DNA from: Thiomicrorhabdus sp041583835
GTDB taxonomy: Bacteria > Pseudomonadota > Gammaproteobacteria > Thiomicrospirales > Thiomicrospiraceae
Length of the DNA: 64,000 nt
Reading direction: 5' to 3'
Assembly (NCBI RefSeq): GCF_041583835.1
Contig: NZ_JBFHFC010000012.1
Coordinates: forward strand, 1 to 64,000
Shown: positions 44,835-54,770 of the stretch, piece after piece
Layout: the number at the start of each line of letters is the position of its first letter
Numbering within the stretch: the first letter of the stretch is position 1
Notes under the pieces: model-generated
What the model saw: only the letters and a program-made list of their open reading frames with translations
The model's database searches: none
What the model was told of the DNA's origin: nothing
Translations under genes and position numbers: made by a program

Positions 44835-47144
44835 TCATACCTGCCCCAACGCAATCGAACCATCGTTCATAGGTGTTTTCTGTTGGAAAAACAGTGTTTG
44901 TTTTTTATTTTCAAAACGTTGCGACAACAATTTCAACAGCATTTTATTCTGGAAAACGCCGCCGCTGACGATGACAGGCAAATTTGGGTATTGGTCTGAA
45001 ACCTGTTCGATTAGGTTCACGAGCATGTTAAAGAAACGGCTGACGATGACTGATAACTCGATCCCCAGTTGTTGATCCTTGAGTAACGCTTCGATCATCG
45101 GCGCAACGTCAATCAAGCCGTCTTCGATTTCAAATCTATAAGCGTTGGTAATTGCTTCGTCGTAATGTTTTTCCAACAGCAATCCGCTTTGTCCTTCGTA
45201 GTCGAGGTTCTGCTTCAAGCCCAGTAAACTCGCCACGGCGTCGAACAGGCGCCCTATCGAACTGCTTGCCGGACTGTTCAGGCTCTTGTGATGAATGTAA
45301 TTCAATTGTTCGACTTCCACTTCGCTGAACGCCTGAACCGTCGGTGAATCCAGCATCAACACGTCATCCAGAGAAAACTGGTCGAACAGCAACGCTAACG
45401 CAATACGTCGAGGTTGGCGGTTGGCAAGATCACCGCCCAACAATTTGAACGGTTTCAGATTCAGCAAACGGTCGTAACCGTTCAGATCGGCCAATAACGT
45501 TTCTCCGCCCCACAAGTCGCCGTCTTCACCTAGTCCGGTGCCGTCCCAACTGAATGCCAACACGGTTTCGGTCAACCCGAATTCGGCCATGCATGCCAAC
45601 ACATGGGCATAATGATGCTGAACTTTAGTCAACGACAGCCCGTTTTGCCCTGCCTGTTTTTTTGCCCACTGGCTGCTGAAATACTGCGGATGCAGATCGC
45701 TCACCAGTTTTCTCGGCTTGGATTGACAGAGTGTTTTCATGCGTTCAACCGTCTGTTGAAAACGCTGTTGCGAAGCTAAGGAGTACAGGTCTGCAATATA
45801 AGGAGACAGGATAATTTGGGCGTTCTTGGCAATTGCCACGCTGCTTTTTTGTTGTGCGCCGACCGCCAACGTTTCCGGGCAGCTTCGTTCGGATGATTTT
45901 CCGTTGGCACAATCCGTTTTCTTCAGTGGCAGATAAAACGGTGCCAACCCACGCGCCAACCTCAAGGTCACGGTTTTACCGTTCACGCTTTGCACAATGC
46001 TGTCGTCACATGGATTAACTATCTCGCGGTCGAAATCCAACACGTAATCCACTACCGAATTTTTACTGCGACACAATTTGCCGAACACCTCTTCGGCCTG
46101 ATAGATAATCGGCTCTCCGGAAAGGTTGGCGCTGGTGGCGACCAGAGGCTTATCGAAATATTCGAACAACAGATGCTGTAACGGCGAATAGGCTAGAAAC
46201 AGACCCAAACGGTCGATCTCGGGTGCGACTTGCTCGCTCAAAACCGTGTTGGGTTTAGGTTGAACCAATACAATCGGCCTGGCGTCGGACGTGAGCAGTT
46301 CGATTTCGTGTTCCGTTAAATCGGCCAACGATTTCGCCATCTCCAAATCTTTGCACAACACAGCAAACGGCTTGGCCGGGCGGTGTTTACGCTGGCGAAG
46401 CGTTTCAACCGCCTGCGTATCGGTCGCGTCACACAGAATATGAAAACCGCCGATTCCTTTAAGTGCAACCAGACCGTCTTGATTTAAAATTTCCGCAACT
46501 TGTCGAACCGCCTGCTCGCCTTCGGCCAAGGTTTTTTGAGAGGCATCATACAAATGCATGTTAGGGCCGCATTCAGGGCAGCAGATGCCCTGAGTATGAA
46601 AACGTCGGTTGCTGGGATCGAGATATTCGCTTGCGCAGGCCTCGCACATTTCAAACGGCTGCATCGCCGAATTTTCACGGTCGTAGGCAGGCTTGTTCAA
46701 AATCGAAAAGCGCGGCCCGCAATCCGAACAGTTGATGAATGCATCGTGATAACGACGGTTATTAGGATCGTGAAATTCCGTTAGACAGGTTTCGCACACG
46801 GCGATGTCCGGCGAGATTCGGTTATGGCCTTTGGCGTTTTTACCGCCTTTTGCAGATTCGCTTTCTCGAATGTCAAACCCGTCGTAATCGGACAATGGCA
46901 AGGATTCGGATTCGACCAACTGAATTAAACTCTGTTTAGGCGCTTCCGCCATTAACCGTTGATGAAACCGTTCGACGGCGTTTGCTTCGCCCTGCACATG
47001 AATCAACACTCCTTGCGAGGTATTGCAGACGGAACCTTGAAGATTCAGTGCTTGCGCCAACTGATAGACATACGGACGAAAACCAACCCCCTGCACTTTG
47101 CCGGATACCTGTAAAGCAAGATGTTGGAAATCGGTTAAAGACAC
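44835..47144 (-). CDS. hypF: Carbamoyltransferase HypF
   Basis: A 769-residue enzyme that turns carbamoyl phosphate into the thiocarboxamide on HypE used for the CN ligands of the NiFe site. Domains in order: acylphosphatase about 8-95 (GKVQGVGFRPYVYQ), two zinc fingers about 115-190 (CETC, CSDC, CEAC, CPEC), YrdC-like about 205-390, and Kae1-like about 420-769 with HHYAH and FSWDGTGLGEDG. Order in the locus places it after the maturation protease. Confidence 0.97.
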   Translation of the reverse strand: MSLTDFQHLALQVSGKVQGVGFRPYVYQLAQALNLQGSVCNTSQGVLIHVQGEANAVERFHQRLMAEAPKQSLIQLVESESLPLSDYDGFDIRESESAKGGKNAKGHNRISPDIAVCETCLTEFHDPNNRRYHDAFINCSDCGPRFSILNKPAYDRENSAMQPFEMCEACASEYLDPSNRRFHTQGICCPECGPNMHLYDASQKTLAEGEQAVRQVAEILNQDGLVALKGIGGFHILCDATDTQAVETLRQRKHRPAKPFAVLCKDLEMAKSLADLTEHEIELLTSDARPIVLVQPKPNTVLSEQVAPEIDRLGLFLAYSPLQHLLFEYFDKPLVATSANLSGEPIIYQAEEVFGKLCRSKNSVVDYVLDFDREIVNPCDDSIVQSVNGKTVTLRLARGLAPFYLPLKKTDCANGKSSERSCPETLAVGAQQKSSVAIAKNAQIILSPYIADLYSLASQQRFQQTVERMKTLCQSKPRKLVSDLHPQYFSSQWAKKQAGQNGLSLTKVQHHYAHVLACMAEFGLTETVLAFSWDGTGLGEDGDLWGGETLLADLNGYDRLLNLKPFKLLGGDLANRQPRRIALALLFDQFSLDDVLMLDSPTVQAFSEVEVEQLNYIHHKSLNSPASSSIGRLFDAVASLLGLKQNLDYEGQSGLLLEKHYDEAITNAYRFEIEDGLIDVAPMIEALLKDQQLGIELSVIVSRFFNMLVNLIEQVSDQYPNLPVIVSGGVFQNKMLLKLLSQRFENKKQTLFFQQKTPMNDGSIALGQV

Positions 47145-47168
47145 TTCATCACCTGTAACGCCCCTAAA

Positions 47169-47744
47169 TTATGCAAACGATTGAGCCTGCGGTCGATCGT
47201 ATTCGTCAACGATCTGATCCAGCGACCTGACCTTCGGCTGCGGCTGCGGTTCGACTTTCACGCCCAACGCTTCCAGTTGCTCGATCACGGTATCGATCAA
47301 TAACGGCAGCGCTTGTCGTACGGTATCGGTCAAGGAGATCGAAACCGATTCCATGTCTTCCGGCACCATGGCGATCACTTGAATTTCGGCCATATCACCC
47401 ACTAAGGCACCCAACTCCAAAGTCTGCAACACTTCAACCTCATGAGCGGTCTTACGGTAGTTGCCCATCCCCTGCAATACGTCGGCAGGCAATGAATAAA
47501 CGGTGCCGGGTTCGTCGTTTTCGTCCACGCTGATGGTGTCCAATAGCAATAGATGGTCGTAACTCTGATAGTAGTGAATCAGATTCATACCCAAGGTGCC
47601 GCCGTCGATCAGGTCAATTGACGGTGAGAAAACGTAATTGTCTTTCAGAAATTGCGTGGCGTAGATACCCAGTCCCTCATCCCGAAACAGGATATTGCCG
47701 ATGCCGAGCACGGCGATATTGGCTGAGTTTTCGATTTGCGACAC
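47169..47744 (-). CDS. Hydrogenase maturation protease (HyaD/HybD family)
   Basis: A 191-residue endopeptidase that removes the C-terminal tail of the large subunit after nickel insertion. Metal ligands are in GIGNILFRDEGLGIYA (Glu), LIDGGTLGMNL (Asp) and the HEVEVLQTLEL region (His). It begins with GTG directly after the large-subunit stop, so the substrate is almost surely the neighbouring gene product. The C-terminal extension past about 160 is Pro/Gln-rich. Confidence 0.93.
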   Translation of the reverse strand: MSQIENSANIAVLGIGNILFRDEGLGIYATQFLKDNYVFSPSIDLIDGGTLGMNLIHYYQSYDHLLLLDTISVDENDEPGTVYSLPADVLQGMGNYRKTAHEVEVLQTLELGALVGDMAEIQVIAMVPEDMESVSISLTDTVRQALPLLIDTVIEQLEALGVKVEPQPQPKVRSLDQIVDEYDRPQAQSFA

Positions 47745-49445
47745 TTACAGCCCGCCGACCGGATGAACCCGGTATTCCGCCAGGGTTTTACCTTTGGCGT
47801 CGATGACATGCACCGCACACGCCAGACACGGATCGAACGAATGCACCGCGCGCAGCACTTCCAACGGCTGTTGCGGATCGGCCAGTTTCAATCCCACAAT
47901 CGCTTCCTCGTAAGGCCCGCGTTGGCCGTTGGCGTCTTTAGGCGAGGCGTTCCAAGTAGTCGGCACCACCGCTTGATAGTTCTGCACCTTGGCCTCGTCG
48001 ATACGCACGAAATGGCTTAAAGTACCGCGCGGCACTTCCAATACCGCACATCCTTTGGTGGTGGCCGGAAGGGATTCAAAATCGTATTTCGTCCAGGTCT
48101 CTTCGTCGTAATACTTGATGTTCTCGATCAACTCGCTGACAAAACTGAAAATAACGTCGCACACCACCTCGGCCTCGACGGCACGCGCTGCGTTACGTCC
48201 GACCGAACTGGAGAAATCGATCAATTCCATACCGGTGTCGTCCATGAAATGCTGCATATAAGGCTTCACATACTTGCCGTCTTGCAAGTAGCCGATCAGC
48301 ATTCGCGCGATCGGCCCGACTTCCATCGGTTCGCCATGATAACGCGGCGCTTTGATCCAACTGTATTTGCCTTCGGTCTTCAAAGTACCGTCGTCGTTCA
48401 AGTCGGTATAAAACGGTTCGGTGGTCTCGTCGAACGGGCTGGTCGGCGCTTCGTCCGCATACCAGGAACGCGACGCCTCTTCAGTAATTTTGGTTTCGTC
48501 GAACGTACCGACCTGATCGAAATTATGCCCCCAGATCACACCGCTTTCGAACAGCGGTTCGTCGTCGCCCAACGGATAACCGCCGGACGTCATGAAATTG
48601 CCGTTACCGCGTCCGACGCCCGCTTTAATGTCGTCGTTATAAGCGGCCACCACCATTTTCATATCCGGCAGATAGGCGCGTTTCAGAAATTCCTGGGTGT
48701 CTTTGATAATGAACAGATAGTCGTTCAAACGCTGCGGATTGAGCATATCCATAACGCTGGTCACGCCACCGACCACCAAGTTTTGAGGATGCGGCGTCTT
48801 CCCGGCAAAGATCGCAATCGCCTTGCTGACCTCACGCTGAATGCGCAAGGCTTCCAGATAGTGATTCATGTGAATCAGATTCTCTTCCGGCGACAGCTTA
48901 TATTGTTGGTGTCCCCAGTAACCGTTGGCGAACAGACCCAATCGCCCCGCTTTGACGAAGCTGCTGAGTTTTTCCTGCACGGCGGCCAAATCGCCTTGCG
49001 AACAGTTATAGGGCTGTTTGTGCCACTGATGAGCGATCTTACTGGCCTGTTCGCAATCTGCGCTCAGTGCGCTGACGACATCGACGTAGTCCAACGAATG
49101 CAGATGGTAATAATGGACGATATGATCCTGTACGAACAAGGCCAAAGAGACCAGATTACGGACAATCTCGGCGTTTCTCGGCGGCACGATTTCATAGGCG
49201 TTTTCTACCGCCGTGATCGAGGCACGGTAATGCGAGTTGGTACAGACGCCGCAGATACGCTGCGCGATCAAACCGGTATCACGCGGGTCGCGCCCTTTAA
49301 GAATGGTTTCGATGCCACGGAACAGCTGCCCCGACGCCCAAGCCTCGGTGACCACATTGTTTTCGTCCACCTCGATTTCAACCCGCAAGTGACCTTCAAT
49401 ACGCGTGACCGGATCGATTACGATTTTCTGTTTTGGCTGTGTCAT
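47745..49445 (-). CDS. [NiFe]-hydrogenase large subunit
   Basis: A 566-residue catalytic subunit. L1 motif RICGVCT gives Cys65 and Cys68. L2 motif DPCLACAVH gives Cys540, Cys543 and His546. A 20-residue tail after His546 should be cleaved by the adjacent protease. It oxidises or forms H2 at the NiFe(CN)2CO site. Its start overlaps the end of the fused small-subunit gene by 4 bp (ATGA). No export signal is present on either subunit, so the enzyme should be cytoplasmic. Confidence 0.96.
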   Translation of the reverse strand: MTQPKQKIVIDPVTRIEGHLRVEIEVDENNVVTEAWASGQLFRGIETILKGRDPRDTGLIAQRICGVCTNSHYRASITAVENAYEIVPPRNAEIVRNLVSLALFVQDHIVHYYHLHSLDYVDVVSALSADCEQASKIAHQWHKQPYNCSQGDLAAVQEKLSSFVKAGRLGLFANGYWGHQQYKLSPEENLIHMNHYLEALRIQREVSKAIAIFAGKTPHPQNLVVGGVTSVMDMLNPQRLNDYLFIIKDTQEFLKRAYLPDMKMVVAAYNDDIKAGVGRGNGNFMTSGGYPLGDDEPLFESGVIWGHNFDQVGTFDETKITEEASRSWYADEAPTSPFDETTEPFYTDLNDDGTLKTEGKYSWIKAPRYHGEPMEVGPIARMLIGYLQDGKYVKPYMQHFMDDTGMELIDFSSSVGRNAARAVEAEVVCDVIFSFVSELIENIKYYDEETWTKYDFESLPATTKGCAVLEVPRGTLSHFVRIDEAKVQNYQAVVPTTWNASPKDANGQRGPYEEAIVGLKLADPQQPLEVLRAVHSFDPCLACAVHVIDAKGKTLAEYRVHPVGGL

Positions 49446-51883
49446 GACTTTAACTCGTATGGAACATTGATTACTTTGCGGTTGTTGGCCAGTTCGTCGA
49501 AGGCGACCTTACCTTTACCGCAGGCGATGCAACCGTGACCGACCTGAACCGGCCAGGAAGTGCCTTCGTTGAATTTCACCTGCGAACAGTTGATGTCTGC
49601 ATACGGGCCTTTACACCCCATCTCGAACAGACACCAACCTTTCTTGGCACCTTCGTCTCCCCACTCGCGGACAAATTCGCCGGCGTCGTAATGACCGCGA
49701 CGTTCGCAGTTGTCGTGCACGCGCGGCCCGTAAGCCCATTCCGGCTTATTGTTCTCGCCCAGTTCCGGAAATTCGCCGAACATGACGTAATGCAGCAAAG
49801 TACCGACGATATTGATCGGGTTCACCGGACAACCCGGCAAATTGATAATGTCTTTACGCCCCAAGGCTTCGGAGACCCCCACCGCGCCGGTCGGGTTCGG
49901 CGCGGCGGCCACGACTCCGCCGTCATAGGCACAGGAACCTACCGCAAAAATCGCCGCCGCTTTCTCGGCCACGCGTTTCAACAACGCCTCGCCGGTTTCG
50001 CCTTTAGGGCCGATACGAAGAAACTTACCTTCCATGCCCAGCGGTACGGCACCTTCGACAATCAGGATGTAATCGCCGCCGTCCTCTTCGATCAACTGGT
50101 CAAGTCGGTTTTCGGAATGCGGTCCGGAGGCGGCCATCAACAATTCGTGATAATCCAAGGAGATGAATTTCAGAATCAATTCGTCCACCGTCGGGTTAAC
50201 CGACTTGATGAAACCTTCGGAGTTGCCGGTACAGTCCGCCAACTCCAACCAGATCACCGGCACCTTGTTCAAATGCTGAATCCCTTGATGCACCAGATGA
50301 TCGAACTCCGGCGGCAGTTGCAGGTTTAAAGTCATCATCGACACCCAGCCGTTGAATTCGTTAACCTTGTCGAACGACTTCAACGCCTCTTCCAGATTGG
50401 TGTTGTCGATTTGATTACTCGGGTGCAGACGGTTGTATTTGTCCAGACGTCGCTTAACCTTATCCAATTGACGCTGCTTTTCGGCCGCTTCGCGTTCGGC
50501 TTTTTTGCGTTCGACTTCGGCCTTGTCCACATGCGCCGTCGCCACCAGATTGGCGACGTCTTTTTTGCAGCGTCCGCACACCCGACCTGCCTGACTGTAT
50601 TCTTTCAATTCGGCAAAACTGGTGACCGCATTGGCTTCGATGATGTCGACTAGATCCTTTTGATAAGCGCCGGTACAGCTGCACACCAAACGTCCGCGCT
50701 CGCTCTCGTGACGGTTGTTATACAAATAAGAGGCATCGATGTTTTCGTTTTCGACAATCAACTGTTTGAGATAGAGCGCATCGACATTCGAATTGACGCC
50801 GATGAAGCGCATCAACTTTTCGTTATTGAGGATGTACTGGTCAATACGCTCCTCTTTCTTGGACCGCAACAACACCACTTCGTTGTCTTCGTCGCGCATG
50901 TTGTAATTGGGCGACGACACATCGGTGAACTGGAACGAACCGACTTTAAGGCCGTCTATGGCGACTTCGCGCTCAAAGGTTTTCGGCTCGACTTTGAGAA
51001 TATTGCTCACCGCAACATCGGCTTGAATCCGGCAATCTTTGGCGTGCCCGGCGGTGAAACCGGTTGCGTCGATTTGCGCCGCCTCGCCGACCGCATAGAT
51101 AAACAAGTCGGATGTGCGCTGCGTGTTATCGACCAGAATGCCGCGATCGCACTCCAGTGCGTCACGTGCGAAATCGACATTCGGCTTGATGCCGATGCCG
51201 AAAATCAGGAACGGGTCTTCAATGGTGTGCTTGAACGTGTTCAGAGTCGTGATGTGGCCGTTCTCCACCACCTTATCGGTAATCTGGTCGTTGAAGGAGA
51301 TGGTGATGCGCGGATCGGCCTCGAACGTTTTCTGAATCAAGGCGACACTCGACGGGTCCAGATCGGGCGAATACAGGCTTTCGTCAATGACGATCATATA
51401 GATACGTTTCGGAGACGGCATGCGCATCAGCGTATCCAGTAACTCAAGGCCGATCGGCCCGGCTCCGATAATGACCACGTTACGTTCTTGCAGGTTCCGG
51501 GCGATTTTGAAACTGTCGTCCGCACTGCGGAAAGTCACCGCATTATCAATCTGCGAAATGTCGAATAGGGTTTTAGGCTGGGAACCGCTGGCGATAATTA
51601 AATAATCGTAATCGTAACGTCGATTGTGGCAAATCACCTGTTTGGCCTTGCGGTCGATGGCGGTGACTTCCTCGTTGAGTTTGACCTGAACCCCCGGGTG
51701 CAAGTCCAGTGTGATGTCATGGATGTCCGCAACCCCTTCTACGAGGTCGCATAGGTGGATTCGATCGTAAGGTGCATACGCTTCTTTGGAAAGAATCAGC
51801 ACTTCGACATTCGGATCTTTTTCCAAAATGGTATTGGCGAGATAATCCGCGGCAATACCTCCCCCAATAATCACAATTCGCAT
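49442..51883 (-). CDS. Fusion: FAD/NAD(P) oxidoreductase, BFD-like [2Fe-2S], and hydrogenase small subunit
   Basis: An 813-residue fusion protein. Residues 1-390 are a NirB-like pyridine-nucleotide oxidoreductase (FAD motif IIGGGIA at 5-11, NAD(P) motif GAGPIG at 140-145). A BFD-like [2Fe-2S] domain follows (Cys401, 403, 436, 439), then a charged coiled coil at about 450-485. From about 515 comes a [NiFe]-hydrogenase small subunit. Proximal ligands are Cys551, Cys651 and Cys685, but Asn554 replaces the fourth Cys. Distal ligands: His723, Cys726, Cys751, Cys757. Medial: Cys766, Pro778, Cys785, Cys788. No Tat signal. It suggests H2 oxidation coupled directly to a soluble carrier such as NAD(P). 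Confidence 0.95.
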   Translation of the reverse strand: MRIVIIGGGIAADYLANTILEKDPNVEVLILSKEAYAPYDRIHLCDLVEGVADIHDITLDLHPGVQVKLNEEVTAIDRKAKQVICHNRRYDYDYLIIASGSQPKTLFDISQIDNAVTFRSADDSFKIARNLQERNVVIIGAGPIGLELLDTLMRMPSPKRIYMIVIDESLYSPDLDPSSVALIQKTFEADPRITISFNDQITDKVVENGHITTLNTFKHTIEDPFLIFGIGIKPNVDFARDALECDRGILVDNTQRTSDLFIYAVGEAAQIDATGFTAGHAKDCRIQADVAVSNILKVEPKTFEREVAIDGLKVGSFQFTDVSSPNYNMRDEDNEVVLLRSKKEERIDQYILNNEKLMRFIGVNSNVDALYLKQLIVENENIDASYLYNNRHESERGRLVCSCTGAYQKDLVDIIEANAVTSFAELKEYSQAGRVCGRCKKDVANLVATAHVDKAEVERKKAEREAAEKQRQLDKVKRRLDKYNRLHPSNQIDNTNLEEALKSFDKVNEFNGWVSMMTLNLQLPPEFDHLVHQGIQHLNKVPVIWLELADCTGNSEGFIKSVNPTVDELILKFISLDYHELLMAASGPHSENRLDQLIEEDGGDYILIVEGAVPLGMEGKFLRIGPKGETGEALLKRVAEKAAAIFAVGSCAYDGGVVAAAPNPTGAVGVSEALGRKDIINLPGCPVNPINIVGTLLHYVMFGEFPELGENNKPEWAYGPRVHDNCERRGHYDAGEFVREWGDEGAKKGWCLFEMGCKGPYADINCSQVKFNEGTSWPVQVGHGCIACGKGKVAFDELANNRKVINVPYELKS

Positions 51884-51949
51884 GACAACGCTCCCGGCAA
51901 GACTGTCTGTTGAGAAAGTTTAATTTCCCTAAAATTGTTGGTATTAATA

Positions 51950-52294
51950 CTACTTCATTTCAAGTTGCATTAGAAACATCTCTTCGCCATCCGTAATGGA
52001 AATTTCAACACTCTGGCACAAAGGACACACATAACGATGTTCTGCCAACGTACTGTGTTCGCCACACCCCCGGCAGAATATTTCCACCGGCTGAATCTGC
52101 ATATCCAGTTCGGCCGTCCTGCAAACTGCAGACGCTTCTTTGAAAGTCTCAAAAGCCGTTGCCAGCAAGTCGGGTTCGACCCCGCTAAGCTTGCCGACCT
52201 TAATAACGACTTTACTGACCTCGGAAGCCCCGTTGTCCTGCGCATACCCCTCGCATTGATCGATTAAATCGCGAACGATGGAATATTCATGCAT
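51950..52294 (-). CDS. hypA: Nickel metallochaperone HypA
   Basis: A 114-residue protein starting MHEYSIVRDL, with His2 as nickel ligand, and a zinc site of two CxxC pairs (CRGC and CPLC). It delivers nickel with HypB to the hydrogenase large subunit. It is placed between hypE and the structural genes, 66 bp before the fusion gene. Confidence 0.96.
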   Translation of the reverse strand: MHEYSIVRDLIDQCEGYAQDNGASEVSKVVIKVGKLSGVEPDLLATAFETFKEASAVCRTAELDMQIQPVEIFCRGCGEHSTLAEHRYVCPLCQSVEISITDGEEMFLMQLEMK

Positions 52295-52316
52295 GGCAAT
52301 CGACTCTCATCCGGAC

Positions 52317-53324
52317 TCAGCAAATTCTCGGCAGGAGTTCGCCCTTGGGCAATTCCAAAACCCGCTGACTTCCCCAAGGCGTTTGCAACACCACCAGACC
52401 CGCTTGGAAATCGGTGACTTTACCGATAACGGCCGCATTTTTAGTGAACTCGAATTCGCTCAATACCCGTAAGGCTTGTTCGACTTGTGAACAGGGTAAT
52501 GCAATCGCAAAAGTACCCTCGTTGGCAAAATCGTAAGGCTCGAATCCGAGCAATTCGCACAACCCTCTGACCGAATCGCTAACCGGAATTTTATCCTCTT
52601 CAATCTCGATGCAAATCTCGGAACTGTTGGCCCATTCGTTCAACAAAGCGGACAATCCTCCGCGAGTGGCATCGCGCAGCGCGTGTATTTCCAAACCCGC
52701 ATCCAGCAAGGCTTTCACCGCAGGCCATAAAACTTGGCAATCGCTCTTAAAACCGCTTTGCAGCTTAATGCTTTCGCGCTCGGCCATCACGACTGCACCA
52801 TGACGACCGATATCGCCGGAAACGATAATCGCATCACCGACTTCCAAATCATGCGCCGAAGGTTTTGCGTTTTGTTCCTCGGCAATCTCGCCGATTCCGC
52901 TGGTGTTTATAAACAACTTATCCACAGCCCCCTTGGGGACAACTTTGGTGTCGCCGCAGACGATTTGAACGTCGCTGTTCTGCAACTCGAGCGCCATGCT
53001 TTGTACTACTTTTTCCAGCGTATCGAAAGACAACCCTTCCTCTATAATGAACGCGCAGCTCAGATAAAGCGGCTTCGCCCCCATCATCGCCAGATCATTC
53101 AAGGTTCCGGCAATCGCCAAATTACCGATGTTACCGCCGCTGAAAAACAACGGACTGACGGTGAAACTGTCGGTGGTGAAAGCGGTTTTCCCCTGCAAAG
53201 ACAACACCGCGGCGTCTTCGGATTTCAACAGAATCTTGTTGGAAAAGTGGCGGTAAAACAACTGCTGAATGAGTTGCTGGCTCTCCGCCCCGCCGCCGCC
53301 ATGACTAAGTTCAATCACTTTCAT
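52317..53324 (-). CDS. hypE: Hydrogenase maturation protein HypE
   Basis: A 335-residue PurM-like ATPase that accepts a carbamoyl group from HypF on its C-terminal Cys and dehydrates it to thiocyanate. The C-terminus ends in the required PRIC. The N-terminal ELSHGGGGAESQQLIQ and DRDA-type nucleotide segments are present. Start overlaps the hypD stop by 4 bp. Confidence 0.97.
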   Translation of the reverse strand: MKVIELSHGGGGAESQQLIQQLFYRHFSNKILLKSEDAAVLSLQGKTAFTTDSFTVSPLFFSGGNIGNLAIAGTLNDLAMMGAKPLYLSCAFIIEEGLSFDTLEKVVQSMALELQNSDVQIVCGDTKVVPKGAVDKLFINTSGIGEIAEEQNAKPSAHDLEVGDAIIVSGDIGRHGAVVMAERESIKLQSGFKSDCQVLWPAVKALLDAGLEIHALRDATRGGLSALLNEWANSSEICIEIEEDKIPVSDSVRGLCELLGFEPYDFANEGTFAIALPCSQVEQALRVLSEFEFTKNAAVIGKVTDFQAGLVVLQTPWGSQRVLELPKGELLPRIC

Positions 53325-54487
53325 GCGCTCGCCCTATTCATATTCTGTTTAGCGGAAGGCGGCAAAGTCACCTCGGCATAACGATAATAGGCGTTGCAAG
53401 CTCCCTCGTCGGACACCATGCAACTGCCCAGCGGACGCGTCGGATCGCATCCGCGGCCGAAAACTTTACAGTCTTGCGGCTTGGCAAGTCCTTTAAGAAT
53501 GTCGCCGCAAATGCACAGCTTATGATCGTCGATCGGTTCGTCGGAAAGCCGGTCGGCAAAGGCGACTTCGGCATCCAGATGACGGTATTCGTCTTTCAGC
53601 CGCAACGCGCTGTGGGCGATGTCGCCGAGTCCGCGCCAACGAAAATGGCTGCGCGGCTGTAAATAGGTATCGATCATTTGCTGCGCTTTAAGGTTGCCGT
53701 CGAAACTCACCGCACGCGTGTATTGGATTTCCACCTCATGACGTTGTTCAAGCACCTGTTCGACAATCATCAGAATGCCTTGCATCACATCCACCGGCTC
53801 GAAACCGCTGACCACAATCGGCATATTGTGACTTTCCGCCAACGGACGGTAGATTTTGGCGCCGCTGATGACACTGACGTGCGACGGCCCGATCAACGCA
53901 TCGATGCGACAGGCCGGATCGGAAAGAATCGCCTCGACCGCCGGTGGCACCAATACGTGATTGATATGGAAAAAGAGGTTTCCCAATCCTAAAGCGATCG
54001 CCTGCTTAATCACCGCCGCCGTCATCGGTGTGGTGGTTTCGAAACCGATGGCGAAGAACACCACCTGTTTATCCGGATTTTCCCGTGCGATCTGGATGGC
54101 GTCCAACGGCGAATTCAAAGCGCGAATGTCACAGCCCAAGGCACGCTGTTTCGCCAAACTGCTTTTGGAACCGGGAACGCGGATCATGTCGCCCAACGTC
54201 AGCAGGATGGTGTTTTCCATTTGCGCCAAGGCAATCGCATGATCGATGCGCTCTTTGGGCATGATGCAGACAGGGCATCCCGGACCGTGAATAAACTCGA
54301 TATTATCGGGCAAAATTTGCTTTAACCCATATTTCATAATGGTATGAGTATGGCCGCCGCAGACTTCCATAATATGAAGCGGCGACTTAAGAGACGATGC
54401 AGCCTGACGGACTTTATCCGCCAAAACACGGATTGTCTGCGGTTCGCGAAAACCTTGATAGAGGTCTTGAAGCTGCAAACCGTTCAT
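53321..54487 (-). CDS. hypD: Hydrogenase maturation protein HypD
   Basis: A 388-residue Fe-S protein that assembles Fe(CN)2CO with HypC. Characteristic motifs are CGGHTHTIMKYGL near 43-55, GPGCPVCIMP near 71-80, and C-terminal Cys of CICGDILKG and CKVFGRGCDP. Overlaps hypC and hypE by 4 bp on each side. Confidence 0.97.
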   Translation of the reverse strand: MNGLQLQDLYQGFREPQTIRVLADKVRQAASSLKSPLHIMEVCGGHTHTIMKYGLKQILPDNIEFIHGPGCPVCIMPKERIDHAIALAQMENTILLTLGDMIRVPGSKSSLAKQRALGCDIRALNSPLDAIQIARENPDKQVVFFAIGFETTTPMTAAVIKQAIALGLGNLFFHINHVLVPPAVEAILSDPACRIDALIGPSHVSVISGAKIYRPLAESHNMPIVVSGFEPVDVMQGILMIVEQVLEQRHEVEIQYTRAVSFDGNLKAQQMIDTYLQPRSHFRWRGLGDIAHSALRLKDEYRHLDAEVAFADRLSDEPIDDHKLCICGDILKGLAKPQDCKVFGRGCDPTRPLGSCMVSDEGACNAYYRYAEVTLPPSAKQNMNRASA

Positions 54488-54744
54488 GAATTCCCCTGCG
54501 ATACCTTAAGGTCTTCGGCATCCATAAGATCGACCATCTCCCGATACAGTTTCAGACTTTCAAGCGCATCTTCCTGATCGATCTTGTTCATCGCAAATCC
54601 GACATGAATCAACACATAGTCACCGATATCGACCGCTTCCGGCATCAGGTCAAGACTGACCTGACGTTGCACGCCCATGGTATCGACCGTGGCGATATTG
54701 GCGTCGTCTATTTGAATCACTTGGGAAGGAATCGATAGGCACAT
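54484..54744 (-). CDS. hypC: Hydrogenase assembly chaperone HypC
   Basis: An 86-residue chaperone starting MCLSIPSQVIQ, with essential Cys2. It carries the Fe ligand group between HypD and the large-subunit precursor. Coupled to hypD by a 4-bp overlap. Confidence 0.96.
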   Translation of the reverse strand: MCLSIPSQVIQIDDANIATVDTMGVQRQVSLDLMPEAVDIGDYVLIHVGFAMNKIDQEDALESLKLYREMVDLMDAEDLKVSQGNS

Positions 54745-54770
54745 GACTTAGTTACTCAACGGAATTCGGG

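Noticed and set aside
48249..49538. 429-codon plus-strand frame opposite the hydrogenase large subunit
   Set aside because: Antisense to a certain gene with all catalytic motifs; the frame is a codon-bias shadow.
49442..51883. Frameshift or misassembly as explanation for the hydrogenase fusion
   Set aside because: A single continuous frame with intact motifs in every module and a natural charged linker; neighbours overlap by 4 bp as in a native operon.
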